A DNA stretch of 64,000 bases from Lysobacterales bacterium (GCA_017305055.1 JAFKMZ010000009.1:37087-101086); one strand, 5' to 3'; numbered from the stretch's first letter, positions 9,050 through 17,933 are shown. Notes: generated by a model from the letters alone, not told the origin. Program-made: numbers and translations.

Positions 9050-10270
9050 TCAGCCGCTCCTCGTGGCGACCACGGGCGGCACCGCGGCGGCGCGGCGGGC
9101 CGGACCGATCACCGCCAACTGGCCCAGCAACCACAGCGCGATGGCACCGGCCGGCAGGTAGTACATCGGCATGCGCTGAAGCTCGTAGTGCTGCATCAGG
9201 TAGACATTGATGCCGAAGGCCAGGGCCATGCCGAGCAGGACACCGGCTGCCGTCAGCAGGAAGTTCTCAGTCTGGAAGTAGCGCATGATGTGGCCGCGCG
9301 TGGCGCCCAGGGCGCGGCGGATGCCGATCTGCCGGCGCCGCTGGCCGACCCAGAAGCTGGTCAGGCCGACGATGCCGAACGCGGTCACCGCCAGCATCAC
9401 CACGCACACCAGGGCCAGCATGCCGACCATGCTGCGGGTGTCGGCGAAGAACTTGTCGCGGACTTCCGTGAAGGTCTGGCCCTTGACCACCGCGTTCGGC
9501 GACAGCGCCTCGAGTTTCCTGATGCCATCACGCAACACGCGGCCACGGTCGCCCGGATTGCTGCGCACGATATAGGTGTTGAGCACGGAGGCCGGGCTCA
9601 GCGGCAGGAAGATCGCCCAATGGAAACCGGCCGCACCCTCGCCGTTGCGGTCGGGCCGCAGGATGTCGGCCACCACCCCCACCACCGTGTAATGGTTGTC
9701 GTCGCCGATCCAGGCCTGCTTGCCGAGTGCACTCTGGCCGGGCCACAGGCGTTCGGCCAGGCTTTGCGTGACCAGGGCGACGTGGCCGCCCGGCAGGTAG
9801 CTCACGCCAAGCTGGCTGTCCGCATATTCGGCGTCGTCGAAGAACCGGCCCCGCAGCAGGCGCATGCCGAGCGCCTCCGGGCCGCCCCTGGAGAACAGAT
9901 ACTGGGCGACGTTGGGGGTGTTCTTCTTCAGCAGCTCGCCCGGCCCGGTGGCAACGTTGGAGTTCCAGCCGCTTTGGCTGAGCGGCACGATGTTGACCGC
10001 GGCGACCGCGGTGACCCCGGGAATCTCCCGCAGCGCAGCGAGATTGCGCGGCACATCGGCGGCGGCGAGCTTCGGATCGGTCCCTTGCACGGTGATGTCG
10101 ACGATGCCGGCCTCGTCGATCGCGTTCGGCACGTGCATCTCGCCGATGCGCTGGCCGATCATGAACACGGCATTGCACAGCACAGCGCAGGCCAGTGCGA
10201 TCTCCAGCACGATCAGGCCGGCCGGAATCCGGTGCTTGCGCAGGGCCGCGAAGATGGGTCGAATGTCCAT
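9050..10270 (-). CDS. FtsX/MacB-type ABC permease, B class subtype E
   Basis: A 406-residue B-class permease starting MDIRPIFAALRKHR, with LEIALACAVLCNA in the first membrane segment, a cysteine-free periplasmic domain, the loop FWVGQRRRQIGIRRALGA and the tail VPPVVATRSG. Its ATG follows directly on the TGA of the A permease at 10271-11578 (no gap), indicating translational coupling of the pair. The periplasmic domain differs strongly from the other B proteins outside short motifs such as TQSLAERLWPG, which recurs in related form in the other B permeases. Confidence 0.92.
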   Translation of the reverse strand: MDIRPIFAALRKHRIPAGLIVLEIALACAVLCNAVFMIGQRIGEMHVPNAIDEAGIVDITVQGTDPKLAAADVPRNLAALREIPGVTAVAAVNIVPLSQSGWNSNVATGPGELLKKNTPNVAQYLFSRGGPEALGMRLLRGRFFDDAEYADSQLGVSYLPGGHVALVTQSLAERLWPGQSALGKQAWIGDDNHYTVVGVVADILRPDRNGEGAAGFHWAIFLPLSPASVLNTYIVRSNPGDRGRVLRDGIRKLEALSPNAVVKGQTFTEVRDKFFADTRSMVGMLALVCVVMLAVTAFGIVGLTSFWVGQRRRQIGIRRALGATRGHIMRYFQTENFLLTAAGVLLGMALAFGINVYLMQHYELQRMPMYYLPAGAIALWLLGQLAVIGPARRAAAVPPVVATRSG

Positions 10271-11578
10271 TCAACTGGCCTTGAGCTGTGGGGCGGGCGT
10301 GAGCATGCAGGCGCGCCACGCCGGCAACACCCCGGCCAGCAGGCTGGCGAGCACGGCCACCACGAAAGTGAACGCGAACATGGCGAGGTCGAGGCGGGCA
10401 AGGGCGGCGTACTGCGCCGGCTGGTGGCGGATCGCCCACAGCCCGAGTTCGGCGAAGACCAGGCCGAGCACGCCGCCCGCCAGGCCGATCAAGGCAGACT
10501 CGACCATGAACTGGGCGAAGATCGTGCGGCGGGTGGCGCCGAGTGCGCGGCGCACGCCGATCTCGCGCGAGCGGCGCAGGCACTTGGCGAGCAGCAGCCC
10601 GACGGTATTGACCACGCAGATCAGCAGGAAGCCAAACGCCAGCCCGGCCTGCAGGCGCACATCGTCGGGCACCACCTGCGCGTCGCGCATGAACCGCATC
10701 ACGTCGGGCAGGGCAACCTCGGGGCGATGGAAGCGGCCCGTGGCAATCTGCTGCTGCGCGTAGTTCGACAGGAAGGTCTCGTACGCCCCCGCATCGGCGG
10801 CATCGGCCAGCTCCACCCATACGTAGACGAACACGCACGGCGAGGTTTCCAGGTGCTTGATGTCGGCTGCCTCCCAGCAGCTGACGTTCTGCGGATCCAT
10901 CCCATCGGCGCGTGCCGACTGCAGCGGCAGGTACACCGCATCGCCATTGCCGTAGCTGTGCCCGCCGAGCCCGACCGCGTAGAAGCGCGGCTGCGGCGAC
11001 CACGGCTTCAGCACGCCGACGATGCGGTAGTCGTGGTCGTTGATGCGGATGGTTTCGCCGACACTGTTCCTGCCGGCGTACAGCTTGTCGTTGAGAAAGT
11101 CCGCGATCACCGCGACCCGCGCGCGACTTTCGCCATCGCCCTCGCTCCAGCCGCTGCCGTACTTGAACGGCGCGTCGAACATCTGGAAGAAGGCGGCGGT
11201 GGTCATCACGCCGTCGCTGAAGAAGGGCTTCTGGCCGAGTTGCCGCGGCTCGACCTTGGCCTGGGTCAGGGCCATCACCGCCTGCCGCTCGGCCTTGCCG
11301 GCATGCAGTAGGTTCATCGCGTCGGCGTAGGGCATCAGGCCGCCCCAGGGCGGCTTGCTCTGGCCAGGCACGTAGCCCTGCGCCGGCAGCGGGTCGACCT
11401 CGGGATGGAACAGGCGCGCGCTCTTCTGCGGTATCGGATCGCCCGAAAGCAGCTTCAGCACGGTCAGCGTGGTGATGCAGGCGCCGATCCCCAGGCCCAG
11501 CGCCAGCACCATCAACGCTGTCAGGACGCGGTTGCGCCCGAGGCTGCGAACAGCCAGATGGAAGTAATAGCCGAACAT
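10271..11578 (-). CDS. FtsX/MacB-type ABC permease, A class subtype 1
   Basis: A 435-residue A-class permease starting MFGYYFHLAVRSLGRN. It is the most divergent of the subtype-1 A proteins: the signature reads TTLTVLKLLSGDPIPQKS, mixing a subtype-1 helix end with a subtype-2 PIPQKS. The cysteine pair is VSCWEA and SPCVF (14 apart, the shortest spacing of the set). The loop is SREIGVRRALGATRR and the tail PAPQLKAS. The ATG overlaps the stop of the preceding B gene by one base (TGATG), and the following B gene starts directly at its own stop. Confidence 0.92.
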   Translation of the reverse strand: MFGYYFHLAVRSLGRNRVLTALMVLALGLGIGACITTLTVLKLLSGDPIPQKSARLFHPEVDPLPAQGYVPGQSKPPWGGLMPYADAMNLLHAGKAERQAVMALTQAKVEPRQLGQKPFFSDGVMTTAAFFQMFDAPFKYGSGWSEGDGESRARVAVIADFLNDKLYAGRNSVGETIRINDHDYRIVGVLKPWSPQPRFYAVGLGGHSYGNGDAVYLPLQSARADGMDPQNVSCWEAADIKHLETSPCVFVYVWVELADAADAGAYETFLSNYAQQQIATGRFHRPEVALPDVMRFMRDAQVVPDDVRLQAGLAFGFLLICVVNTVGLLLAKCLRRSREIGVRRALGATRRTIFAQFMVESALIGLAGGVLGLVFAELGLWAIRHQPAQYAALARLDLAMFAFTFVVAVLASLLAGVLPAWRACMLTPAPQLKAS

Positions 11579-12834
11579 CACGCGGCCCTGGTGGCCGAGA
11601 CCGGCGAGACGTTGGAGGCGCGCCGGGCCGGCACGAACACCGCAGCCTGGCCGAGCACGAGCACGGCGACGGTGCCGACCAGCACGTACAGCACCGGCAG
11701 GTGGGACATCTCGTAACGGGTGATCAGCCACAGGTTCAGGCCGATCGCGAGCAGCACGCCGAGCACGGCACCGACGCCGGCAATCAGCAGGTTCTCGAGC
11801 TGGAAGTAATGCAGGATGTCCAGCTTGCGTGCGCCCAGCGCGCGCCGCACGCCGATCTGGCGGTGGCGCTGGCCGACCCAGAAGCTGGTCAGGCCGACGA
11901 TGCCCGCCGCGGTCACGGCGATCAGGATCAGGCAGATCACGCCCATCAGGATCGCCATGCCGACATCGGCGCGATACGCCTTGGCGCGGATGTCCGCGAA
12001 CGACTTGACGCTGTCGTCGTCGAGCACGCGCATGGGGTCGACCTTGTACAGCATCGGCGTCACCGCCCGCATCACCGCGTCCAGCTGGCCAGGTTTGGTG
12101 CGCACGGCATAGCGCGTAAAGTTCGCGTCCAACCGGGTCGGCACCAGCGTCGAATACCAGGTGAAGTTGTTGCCCCAGCTGCCGGTGGCGGGTATCTGCA
12201 GGCGCTCGACCACTCCGATGATCGTGCTTGGTGCGCCGCTGCCGTCGCTGTAGATCACGCTGCCAACGGCGTTGCCCTTGGGAAACAGCTTGTCGGCGAG
12301 CGCCTTGGTGACGATCAGGGCTGGCCGCGGTGGATTGTCGCGAAACCCCTGGTGGCGCACGTCGCCGGCGTTGAAGGCACGTCCGGCGACCAGCTTCAGG
12401 CCCATGGTGGACAACGCCTGTTCATCGGTGAAGTAGTACGCGGTGCGCGTACCGCTCTTGTCGCCCGGCCTGGTATCCGGCTTGAGCGAGACCGAACCGG
12501 TCCATGACGAGTTGAGCAGCGGCAACGAGTTGGTCGGTGCCACGGCTTCCACACCCGGCAGGTTGCGCAGTGCGGCAAGATCCTCGCGCTGCATCACGTC
12601 GAGTTTCTCGACACCGTCGGCCGTGTCGGCGCTGGGCGCGCCCACCCACTGCTGGGTGACCAGGAACAGGTTGCTCTCGTCCAACCCGGTCGGCCGGTTC
12701 ACGCGCTCGATGCGCGAACCGATGATGAAGATGGCGTTGCACACGATGGCCAGGGTCAGCGCGATCTGCAGCGCGATCAGCACGACGCCCGCCTTGTGCC
12801 GGCGCAACGCCGCAATCATGGGATGCAATTTCAT
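11578..12834 (-). CDS. FtsX/MacB-type ABC permease, B class subtype Q
   Basis: A 418-residue B-class permease starting MKLHPMIAALRRHKAG, with LQIALTLAIVCNA in the first membrane segment. The loop FWVGQRHRQIGVRRALGARK and the tail VSPVSATRAA mark subtype Q. There are no periplasmic cysteines. AAGGA lies 8 bases before the ATG. Its stop overlaps the start of the next A gene by one base, so consecutive pairs, and not only pair members, can be coupled. Its partner by subtype is the A permease at 12924-14240. Confidence 0.92.
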   Translation of the reverse strand: MKLHPMIAALRRHKAGVVLIALQIALTLAIVCNAIFIIGSRIERVNRPTGLDESNLFLVTQQWVGAPSADTADGVEKLDVMQREDLAALRNLPGVEAVAPTNSLPLLNSSWTGSVSLKPDTRPGDKSGTRTAYYFTDEQALSTMGLKLVAGRAFNAGDVRHQGFRDNPPRPALIVTKALADKLFPKGNAVGSVIYSDGSGAPSTIIGVVERLQIPATGSWGNNFTWYSTLVPTRLDANFTRYAVRTKPGQLDAVMRAVTPMLYKVDPMRVLDDDSVKSFADIRAKAYRADVGMAILMGVICLILIAVTAAGIVGLTSFWVGQRHRQIGVRRALGARKLDILHYFQLENLLIAGVGAVLGVLLAIGLNLWLITRYEMSHLPVLYVLVGTVAVLVLGQAAVFVPARRASNVSPVSATRAA

Positions 12835-12879
12835 ATCAACGTTCCTTCACACCGCCCAATGGAGCCGGCTTTTCTGAGA

Positions 12880-12924
12880 AGTGCGGCCCACGGATGGCCG
12901 CTTCCACGCGCAGGGACAGCGCAT
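12880..12924. repeat. REP-like repeat, single diverged unit
   Basis: A diverged copy of the unit seen twice at 4856-4948: AGTGCGGCCCACGGATGGCC followed by GCTTCCACGCGCAGGGAC. It occupies the same kind of place, the A-to-B gap of a pair, right after the A-gene stop codon. The GCGGCC...GGCCGC arms are kept although the bases differ from the other copies, which is consistent with selection for the hairpin. Confidence 0.7.
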
Positions 12925-14240
12925 CAATTGCTCTTCAGTTGCCAGGCTGGCTGCACGTTCGAGGCGCGCCAGGTCGGATACAGGCCGGCCAGCACCGTCG
13001 CCACCACCGCCACCAGCAGGGCCAGCGCCAGCAGCGACACATCCAGTCGCGCCAGGTCGGCGATGTCCTTGGGCAGCACCCAGCCGACGCTGGCCACCCC
13101 CGCGCCGGTAAGCAGCAGGCCGAGCACGCCGCCGGCGACGCCAACCATGCCGGCCTCGGTCAGGAACTGCACATAGATCGCCGCACGCGGCGCACCCAGG
13201 GCCCGGCGCACGCCAATCTCGCCGCTGCGGCGCAGGAACTTCGCCAACAACAGGCCCACCGTGTTGACCAGGCACACCAGCAGCAGCCCGAACGCCACCA
13301 GCAGCGACACCTTGGTATCGCTGGGCACCACATGCTGGCTCTCCAGCCACGCGGGCAGGTCGCGCAGGCGGTTGTTGGGCGGCCAGCTGAAGCGCCCGGA
13401 AGCCTGCTGCTGACGCGCGTAGCCGTCCAGATAGGTCCGGTAGGCCTGCACCGCAGCCGCATCGTCCAGCTCGACCATGTAGGCGATCCATACGCAGGGT
13501 GAATGCTGCAGCCCGACGAAGCCGGATTCCTCCGGCACCGCGTTGCAGTTGGTGTTGCCGTCGTTCGGGATGTCAGCCTGGATGGCAGTCTGGAACGGCA
13601 TGAACACATCGTCGGCATCGATGACGAAGCCGCCGCCGTTGACCACGTCGTAGTAGCGCGGCTGCGGGTTCCAGTGGTCGAGCACACCCACCACGCGGTA
13701 CTCGTGGCCTTCCAGATTCACGCTCTTGCCTACGCTGTCCACACCGCCAAACAGTTTCTGGTTGAGCTTGCTGTTGATGACCACGACCTGCGCGCGATTG
13801 GTGTCGTCACTTGCGCTCCAGGCGCTGCCGTACTTGAACGGCACATCCAGCATCGGGAAGAATTCGCTGTACACCGCATGCCCGCTGACATTCAGCGGAT
13901 GCTTGCCGGCACCCGTGGGGACCACGGACGGCGCAATCTGGTACATCGCGGACTGCCGCTTGGCGCGGTGGTCGCGCATCAGGGCCACGGCATCGGTGTA
14001 GTCCATGGCATTGGGCGGCTCGCCATCGGGATCGCGGCCACTCGGCCCCCACATGTCGATCTGCGGTACGAACAACTGCGCCGACTTCCACGGGATCGGG
14101 TCACCCGACACGGCGCGGAACACCGACCACGAGGTCATCGACGCAGCCACGCCAAAGCCGATGGCCAGCACCATCAGGATGGTGAGGCCCGGACTGCGCT
14201 TCAGGCTGCGCAAGCCCAATTCAAGGTAGTAGGCGAACAT
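12924..14240 (-). CDS. FtsX/MacB-type ABC permease, A class subtype 2
   Basis: A 438-residue A-class permease starting MFAYYLELGLRSLKRS at 14240, with GGAG 7 bases upstream. An open frame extends well upstream, but the added residues are read through an intergenic repeat and do not match the family. The subtype-2 signature is TSWSVFRAVSGDPIPWKS. The cysteine pair is TNCNAV and SPCVW (17 apart), with ESGFVGLQ between, nearly identical to the A permease at 2234-3559. The tail is PAWQLKSN. It lies 169 bp after the beta-lactamase gene. Confidence 0.92.
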   Translation of the reverse strand: MFAYYLELGLRSLKRSPGLTILMVLAIGFGVAASMTSWSVFRAVSGDPIPWKSAQLFVPQIDMWGPSGRDPDGEPPNAMDYTDAVALMRDHRAKRQSAMYQIAPSVVPTGAGKHPLNVSGHAVYSEFFPMLDVPFKYGSAWSASDDTNRAQVVVINSKLNQKLFGGVDSVGKSVNLEGHEYRVVGVLDHWNPQPRYYDVVNGGGFVIDADDVFMPFQTAIQADIPNDGNTNCNAVPEESGFVGLQHSPCVWIAYMVELDDAAAVQAYRTYLDGYARQQQASGRFSWPPNNRLRDLPAWLESQHVVPSDTKVSLLVAFGLLLVCLVNTVGLLLAKFLRRSGEIGVRRALGAPRAAIYVQFLTEAGMVGVAGGVLGLLLTGAGVASVGWVLPKDIADLARLDVSLLALALLVAVVATVLAGLYPTWRASNVQPAWQLKSN

Positions 14241-14333
14241 TCCGTCACTCCGTTGTGCCATCGAACCGCTGCTTCGGGAAGCAAACCCATACCGCCGCTC
14301 TTCAGAAACCCTCTGGACAACCTTGCCCTTGAT

Positions 14334-14396
14334 CGTCATCCCCGCGAAGGCGGGGATCCAGTGACTCCAGACGTCTGCAATCGGGGGCACTGGATC
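14334..14396. repeat. Truncated CGTCATCCCCGCG-type intergenic repeat
   Basis: CGTCATCCCCGCGAAGGCGG followed by GGATCCAGTG, ending at a second ACTGGATC. It matches the left half of the element at 2115-2198, with the right half mostly lost. It lies in the 169-bp gap between the beta-lactamase gene and the next permease. Confidence 0.65.
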
Positions 14397-14409
14397 GTTC
14401 AGGCGCTCC

Positions 14410-15312
14410 TCACGAACCCGCGGCCTTCGCCGCTGCTGTGGCACGTTCTTTAGCCAGTTGTGCCTCGAAACTTTTCTGTGCCGCTTGCGCGTACCGGCGG
14501 CAGCCGGCTGTATCGACCAGCGCATCGGCATGGCCCTGCCCGCGCCTGTCCACACGCGCCCAGAAATCCACCGCTTCCGGATGCGGGTTGAGCGCGATGT
14601 CGCAGGGCAGCGCCGCCACCAGCGCGAAGCTGTGCTCGAAATCCGCCACGATGTCGGGGTACCTGGCGTTGCCGAGCAGTTGGTAGTCGGGTGCCGAAAG
14701 GCTGCCGATATCGACCAGGTGCAGGCAGCGCTGGTCCTCGCAGGAGGTCCAGGTCCAGGTCGTGTTGCCCTTCGTATGCCCCGGCGTCACGTGCGCGGTC
14801 AGCTGCAGATCACCCAGGTGCAGCGTCTCTCCGTCGCGCACAGTGCGGCTCGCCACCACCGGCGCGAACGGAAAGTCGTCGCCATATTGCGGATCGCCCA
14901 GGCCGCCGCGCGCCAGCAGCGGCGCGTCCGCGGCGCTCACGATGACCTGGGCGCCGGTGTCGTGGGCGAGCCGCGCGATGTCCCCGGCGTGGTCGAAATG
15001 CGCGTGCGTGTTGAGTATCCATTTGATGTCGTGCAGGTCGACGCCGAGGCTGCGGATGTTGGCCTCGATCAGCGGCGCATCCCCCGGTACGCCACCGTCG
15101 ATCAGCACGTTGCCGCCGGGAGCGGTGATCAGCAGCACGCTGAGGCCGCGCGGGCCGACGAACCAGGTGTTGCCATGGACGCGCACGGGTTTCTGCGGCG
15201 CCGTCCAGGACGGCCATTTCGCCAGCGTCGCGCGCTCGGTCGCCGGCATCTGCGCGAACGCACAGGGTGCGCACAGGCCGAGGGCAAGCATGGCTGTGAT
15301 CAAAGGACGCAT
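14410..15312 (-). CDS. Subclass B3 metallo-beta-lactamase
   Basis: A 300-residue protein with an N-terminal signal peptide (about residues 1-20, ending AFA). The zinc ligands of the B3 subclass are all present: H103, H105, D107 and H108 in HAHFDH, H179 in TPGHTKG and H244 in NPHP. The segment SLSAPDYQLLGNARYP closely follows L1 of Stenotrophomonas, as do LLARGG and ALPCD. The start at 15312 has AAGGAG 7 bases upstream. It is the only non-transporter gene inside the permease array, co-directional, 61 bp after a B permease. By family it should hydrolyse beta-lactams with two zinc ions in the periplasm; whether it acts on antibiotics or on a substrate of the transporter is unknown. Confidence 0.9.
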   Translation of the reverse strand: MRPLITAMLALGLCAPCAFAQMPATERATLAKWPSWTAPQKPVRVHGNTWFVGPRGLSVLLITAPGGNVLIDGGVPGDAPLIEANIRSLGVDLHDIKWILNTHAHFDHAGDIARLAHDTGAQVIVSAADAPLLARGGLGDPQYGDDFPFAPVVASRTVRDGETLHLGDLQLTAHVTPGHTKGNTTWTWTSCEDQRCLHLVDIGSLSAPDYQLLGNARYPDIVADFEHSFALVAALPCDIALNPHPEAVDFWARVDRRGQGHADALVDTAGCRRYAQAAQKSFEAQLAKERATAAAKAAGS

Positions 15313-15373
15313 CGACGACTCCTTGGCTGACATTTCTTCATGGACGGCGCTGGACTCCTGGCAGGCATCAACA

Positions 15374-16612
15374 TCACACCGGCCTGGTGGCTTCGACCGG
15401 CGACACGCGCGAGGCGCGCAGTGCCGGTGCCAGCACCGCGCCCTGGCCAAGCAGCAGCAGCATGACCACGCCGGCGGCCACATACGCCAACGACAGGCGG
15501 GCCGTCTCGAACTGGGTGATCATCCAGCCGTTGATGAGCAGCGCCAGCAACACGCCCAGCAACACGCCGCCGGTCGAGATCAGGAAGTTTTCGGTAAGAA
15601 AGTAGTTGAGGATGTCGCGCCTGGTCGCCCCGAGCGCCCGGCGCACGCCGATCTGCTTGCGCCGCTGGCCTACCCAGAAACTGGTGAGACCCACGATGCC
15701 CGCGGCGGTAATCGCCAGCAGCACGGCACAGATGATGCCCATCAGGATCGCCAGGCCACGATCGCTGTCGAAGACCTTGTGGCGAATGGCAGCGTAGTCC
15801 TGGATGCCGTCTTTCGGACTGATGATGCGCAGGCGGCTTTGCGCATACAGTGCCTTGGGCGCCTCGCGCATGGCAGCGGCGAGCTGGCCGGGCTTGGCGC
15901 GCACGATGTAGTAGATGCCACGCGAATCGTCCGCTCGCGCTGGCCAGATCAACGACTGTCCGGCGTAGGACTGGTTCCATTGATCCACGCCCTGCCGATG
16001 CAGCGTATCGACGATGCCAACGATGGTGCTGGGCGTGAGGCCCATCGCATAAAAGCTCTTGCCCAGCGCCGAACCGTCGGGATAGAGACGGTCGGCCAAG
16101 GCCTGGCTGACGATGACCACCGGTGGTATGACGACCTGCTGGGTACCCATCTCGGTGACTTCGTCGGGACGGAAATTGCGTCCCGCGACCAGTCGCAGCC
16201 CCAAGGTGTCGAGCAGATGTTCGTCGCTGTAGTAAACCGCCGCATCGGTGGTCGGCTGGACCTGGTCGGGCGTCATGGTGACGAAGTTGTCCCATCCGCC
16301 GCCCTGCAGCGGATATCCGGTGGAGGGGGCGGCGTCGCGCACGCTGGGCAGTTGCCGCAGCGCGAGAAGATCGGCCTGCACCTGGGCGTCGATCTGCGGG
16401 GTTGGCCGGTCGACGGCCCACTGGTTCTGGATCACGAAGACGGCGGCCTCATCGACACCACTTGGTTCGGACAGGTTGGACAGCCGCGCATGCATGATGA
16501 ACAGCGCATTGCACACGATGGCGAGCGTCAGCGCGATCTGCAGCGCGATCAGCGCGGTGCCCGCCTTGTGCCGGCGCAGTGCTGTGAGGATGGGACGGAT
16601 CTGCAGGTTCAT
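15374..16612 (-). CDS. FtsX/MacB-type ABC permease, B class subtype Q
   Basis: A 412-residue B-class permease reading MNLQIRPILTALRRHKAG. Two consecutive ATGs occur; the second (16612) has the better spacing to AGGAG. The first membrane segment holds LQIALTLAIVCNA, the periplasmic domain lacks cysteines, the loop is FWVGQRRKQIGVRRALGA and the tail VSPVEATRPV. It lies about 10 bp after its A partner at 16623-17933. It belongs to the first pair after the TolC gene and is followed by the beta-lactamase gene. Confidence 0.92.
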   Translation of the reverse strand: MNLQIRPILTALRRHKAGTALIALQIALTLAIVCNALFIMHARLSNLSEPSGVDEAAVFVIQNQWAVDRPTPQIDAQVQADLLALRQLPSVRDAAPSTGYPLQGGGWDNFVTMTPDQVQPTTDAAVYYSDEHLLDTLGLRLVAGRNFRPDEVTEMGTQQVVIPPVVIVSQALADRLYPDGSALGKSFYAMGLTPSTIVGIVDTLHRQGVDQWNQSYAGQSLIWPARADDSRGIYYIVRAKPGQLAAAMREAPKALYAQSRLRIISPKDGIQDYAAIRHKVFDSDRGLAILMGIICAVLLAITAAGIVGLTSFWVGQRRKQIGVRRALGATRRDILNYFLTENFLISTGGVLLGVLLALLINGWMITQFETARLSLAYVAAGVVMLLLLGQGAVLAPALRASRVSPVEATRPV

Positions 16613-16622
16613 CATCCTCTCC

Positions 16623-17933
16623 TCAGCTCGACTTCAGCTGCCACGCCGGCTGCACGTGGGCCGCCCGCCACGACGGGTAGAACGCCGCACAGACGGTGGC
16701 GGCGATGGCCACGATCAAGGTAAGCCCCACCAGCGAGACATCGAGTTGCGCCAGCTGCGCGATCTGCGGCGGGAACAGGATGCCAACGCCGGCCACACCC
16801 ACCGCAGTGAGCAGCAGGCCCAACACGCCGCCGGCCAGGCCCACGGTGCCGGCCTCTATCAGGTACTGCGTGTAGATCTCCCGCCGCGATGCGCCCAATG
16901 CACGGCGTACGCCGATCTCACCCGCGCGGCGCAGGAACTTCGCCAGCAGCAGACCCACAGTGTTGATCAGGCATATCAGGAAGAAACCCAATGCCACGGC
17001 CAGCGAGATACGACTCTCCGGCGGCACCACGTGCTCATGGTCCAGCCACTGCATGACATCACGCAGCCGCACGTTCGGCGGCCAGGCAAAGCGGCCGGCC
17101 TTCTGCTGATCGGCAGCATAGGCTTCGAGGAAGCGGTGATAGCGTGCGACGGCGGCGGCGTTGTCCAGCTCCACCCACGCCGTAATCCACACGCAGTTGC
17201 TCTGCAGATAGTCATCCCAACCGGTGTAGGCGAGCTTGCCGCGGCAGCTGTTGCTGCCGTTGGTGCGCATACGCAGGTCCAGCGCGCGGCTGTACGGCAG
17301 GTAGAAATCCGGCTCGTCGGCAAACCCGCTGGTGCTGAACAAGTCGTAGAAGCGCGGGCGCGGATTCCAGTGATTGGTGACACCCACCACACGGTAATCG
17401 TGGCCACCGAGATTGATCGTGCGGCCCGTACTGTCGGCACCGCGAAACAGCTTCTGGTTGAGTTCGTCGCTGATAACCACGTCGGCAGCACGCGCGTCGT
17501 CATCCTGTGCGCGCCAAGCACCGCCGTAGCGGAACGGTACCTCGAACATTGGAAAGAAGTCGCTGCCCACGGCATAGCCGCTGACGGCGACCGGAAGCTC
17601 GCGGTTGCCGCCAGGCAGCACCGACAGGGCTACCGGATACAGCAGAGTCTGACGCTTCGCCTCGTGCGCGCGCAGCAGCGCCATCGCATCGATGTAGTTG
17701 AGCGCCTCCGCCGGTTCACCCTTGAGGTTCTGCTGCGGCCCCCAGGCATCGATCTGCGGCGTGAACAACTGCGCGGACTTGTCCGGGATCGGATTGCCCG
17801 ACACGGCACGGAACACCGAATACGTGATCATCGACGCGGCCACGCCGAAACCGATGGCCAATACCATCAGGGCAGTCAGCGCCGGATTGCGCCTGAGGCT
17901 GCGCAAGCCGAGATCGAGGTAATACGCAAACAT
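16623..17933 (-). CDS. FtsX/MacB-type ABC permease, A class subtype 2
   Basis: A 436-residue A-class permease, first of the array, starting MFAYYLDLGLRSLRRN with GGAGG 7 bases upstream; this rules out the in-frame start 7 codons earlier. The signature is ITYSVFRAVSGNPIPDKS. The cysteine pair is NSCRGK and SNCVW (17 apart). The loop is AGEIGVRRALGASRR and the tail PAWQLKSS. It follows the TolC gene by 109 bp in which no repeat or terminator is evident, so read-through from the adaptor-ATPase-TolC genes is likely. Confidence 0.92.
   Translation of the reverse strand: MFAYYLDLGLRSLRRNPALTALMVLAIGFGVAASMITYSVFRAVSGNPIPDKSAQLFTPQIDAWGPQQNLKGEPAEALNYIDAMALLRAHEAKRQTLLYPVALSVLPGGNRELPVAVSGYAVGSDFFPMFEVPFRYGGAWRAQDDDARAADVVISDELNQKLFRGADSTGRTINLGGHDYRVVGVTNHWNPRPRFYDLFSTSGFADEPDFYLPYSRALDLRMRTNGSNSCRGKLAYTGWDDYLQSNCVWITAWVELDNAAAVARYHRFLEAYAADQQKAGRFAWPPNVRLRDVMQWLDHEHVVPPESRISLAVALGFFLICLINTVGLLLAKFLRRAGEIGVRRALGASRREIYTQYLIEAGTVGLAGGVLGLLLTAVGVAGVGILFPPQIAQLAQLDVSLVGLTLIVAIAATVCAAFYPSWRAAHVQPAWQLKSS

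Noticed and set aside
2222-14453. Very long open frames on the plus strand opposite the permease array
   Set aside because: They are antisense to well-supported permease genes, are rich in Arg, His, Gln and Ala, show no domain or signal pattern, and are expected from high-GC codon bias.
14241-14555. N-terminal extension of the A permease at 12924-14240
   Set aside because: The upstream codons read through an intergenic repeat, no other A permease has them, and a ribosome binding site sits before the internal ATG.
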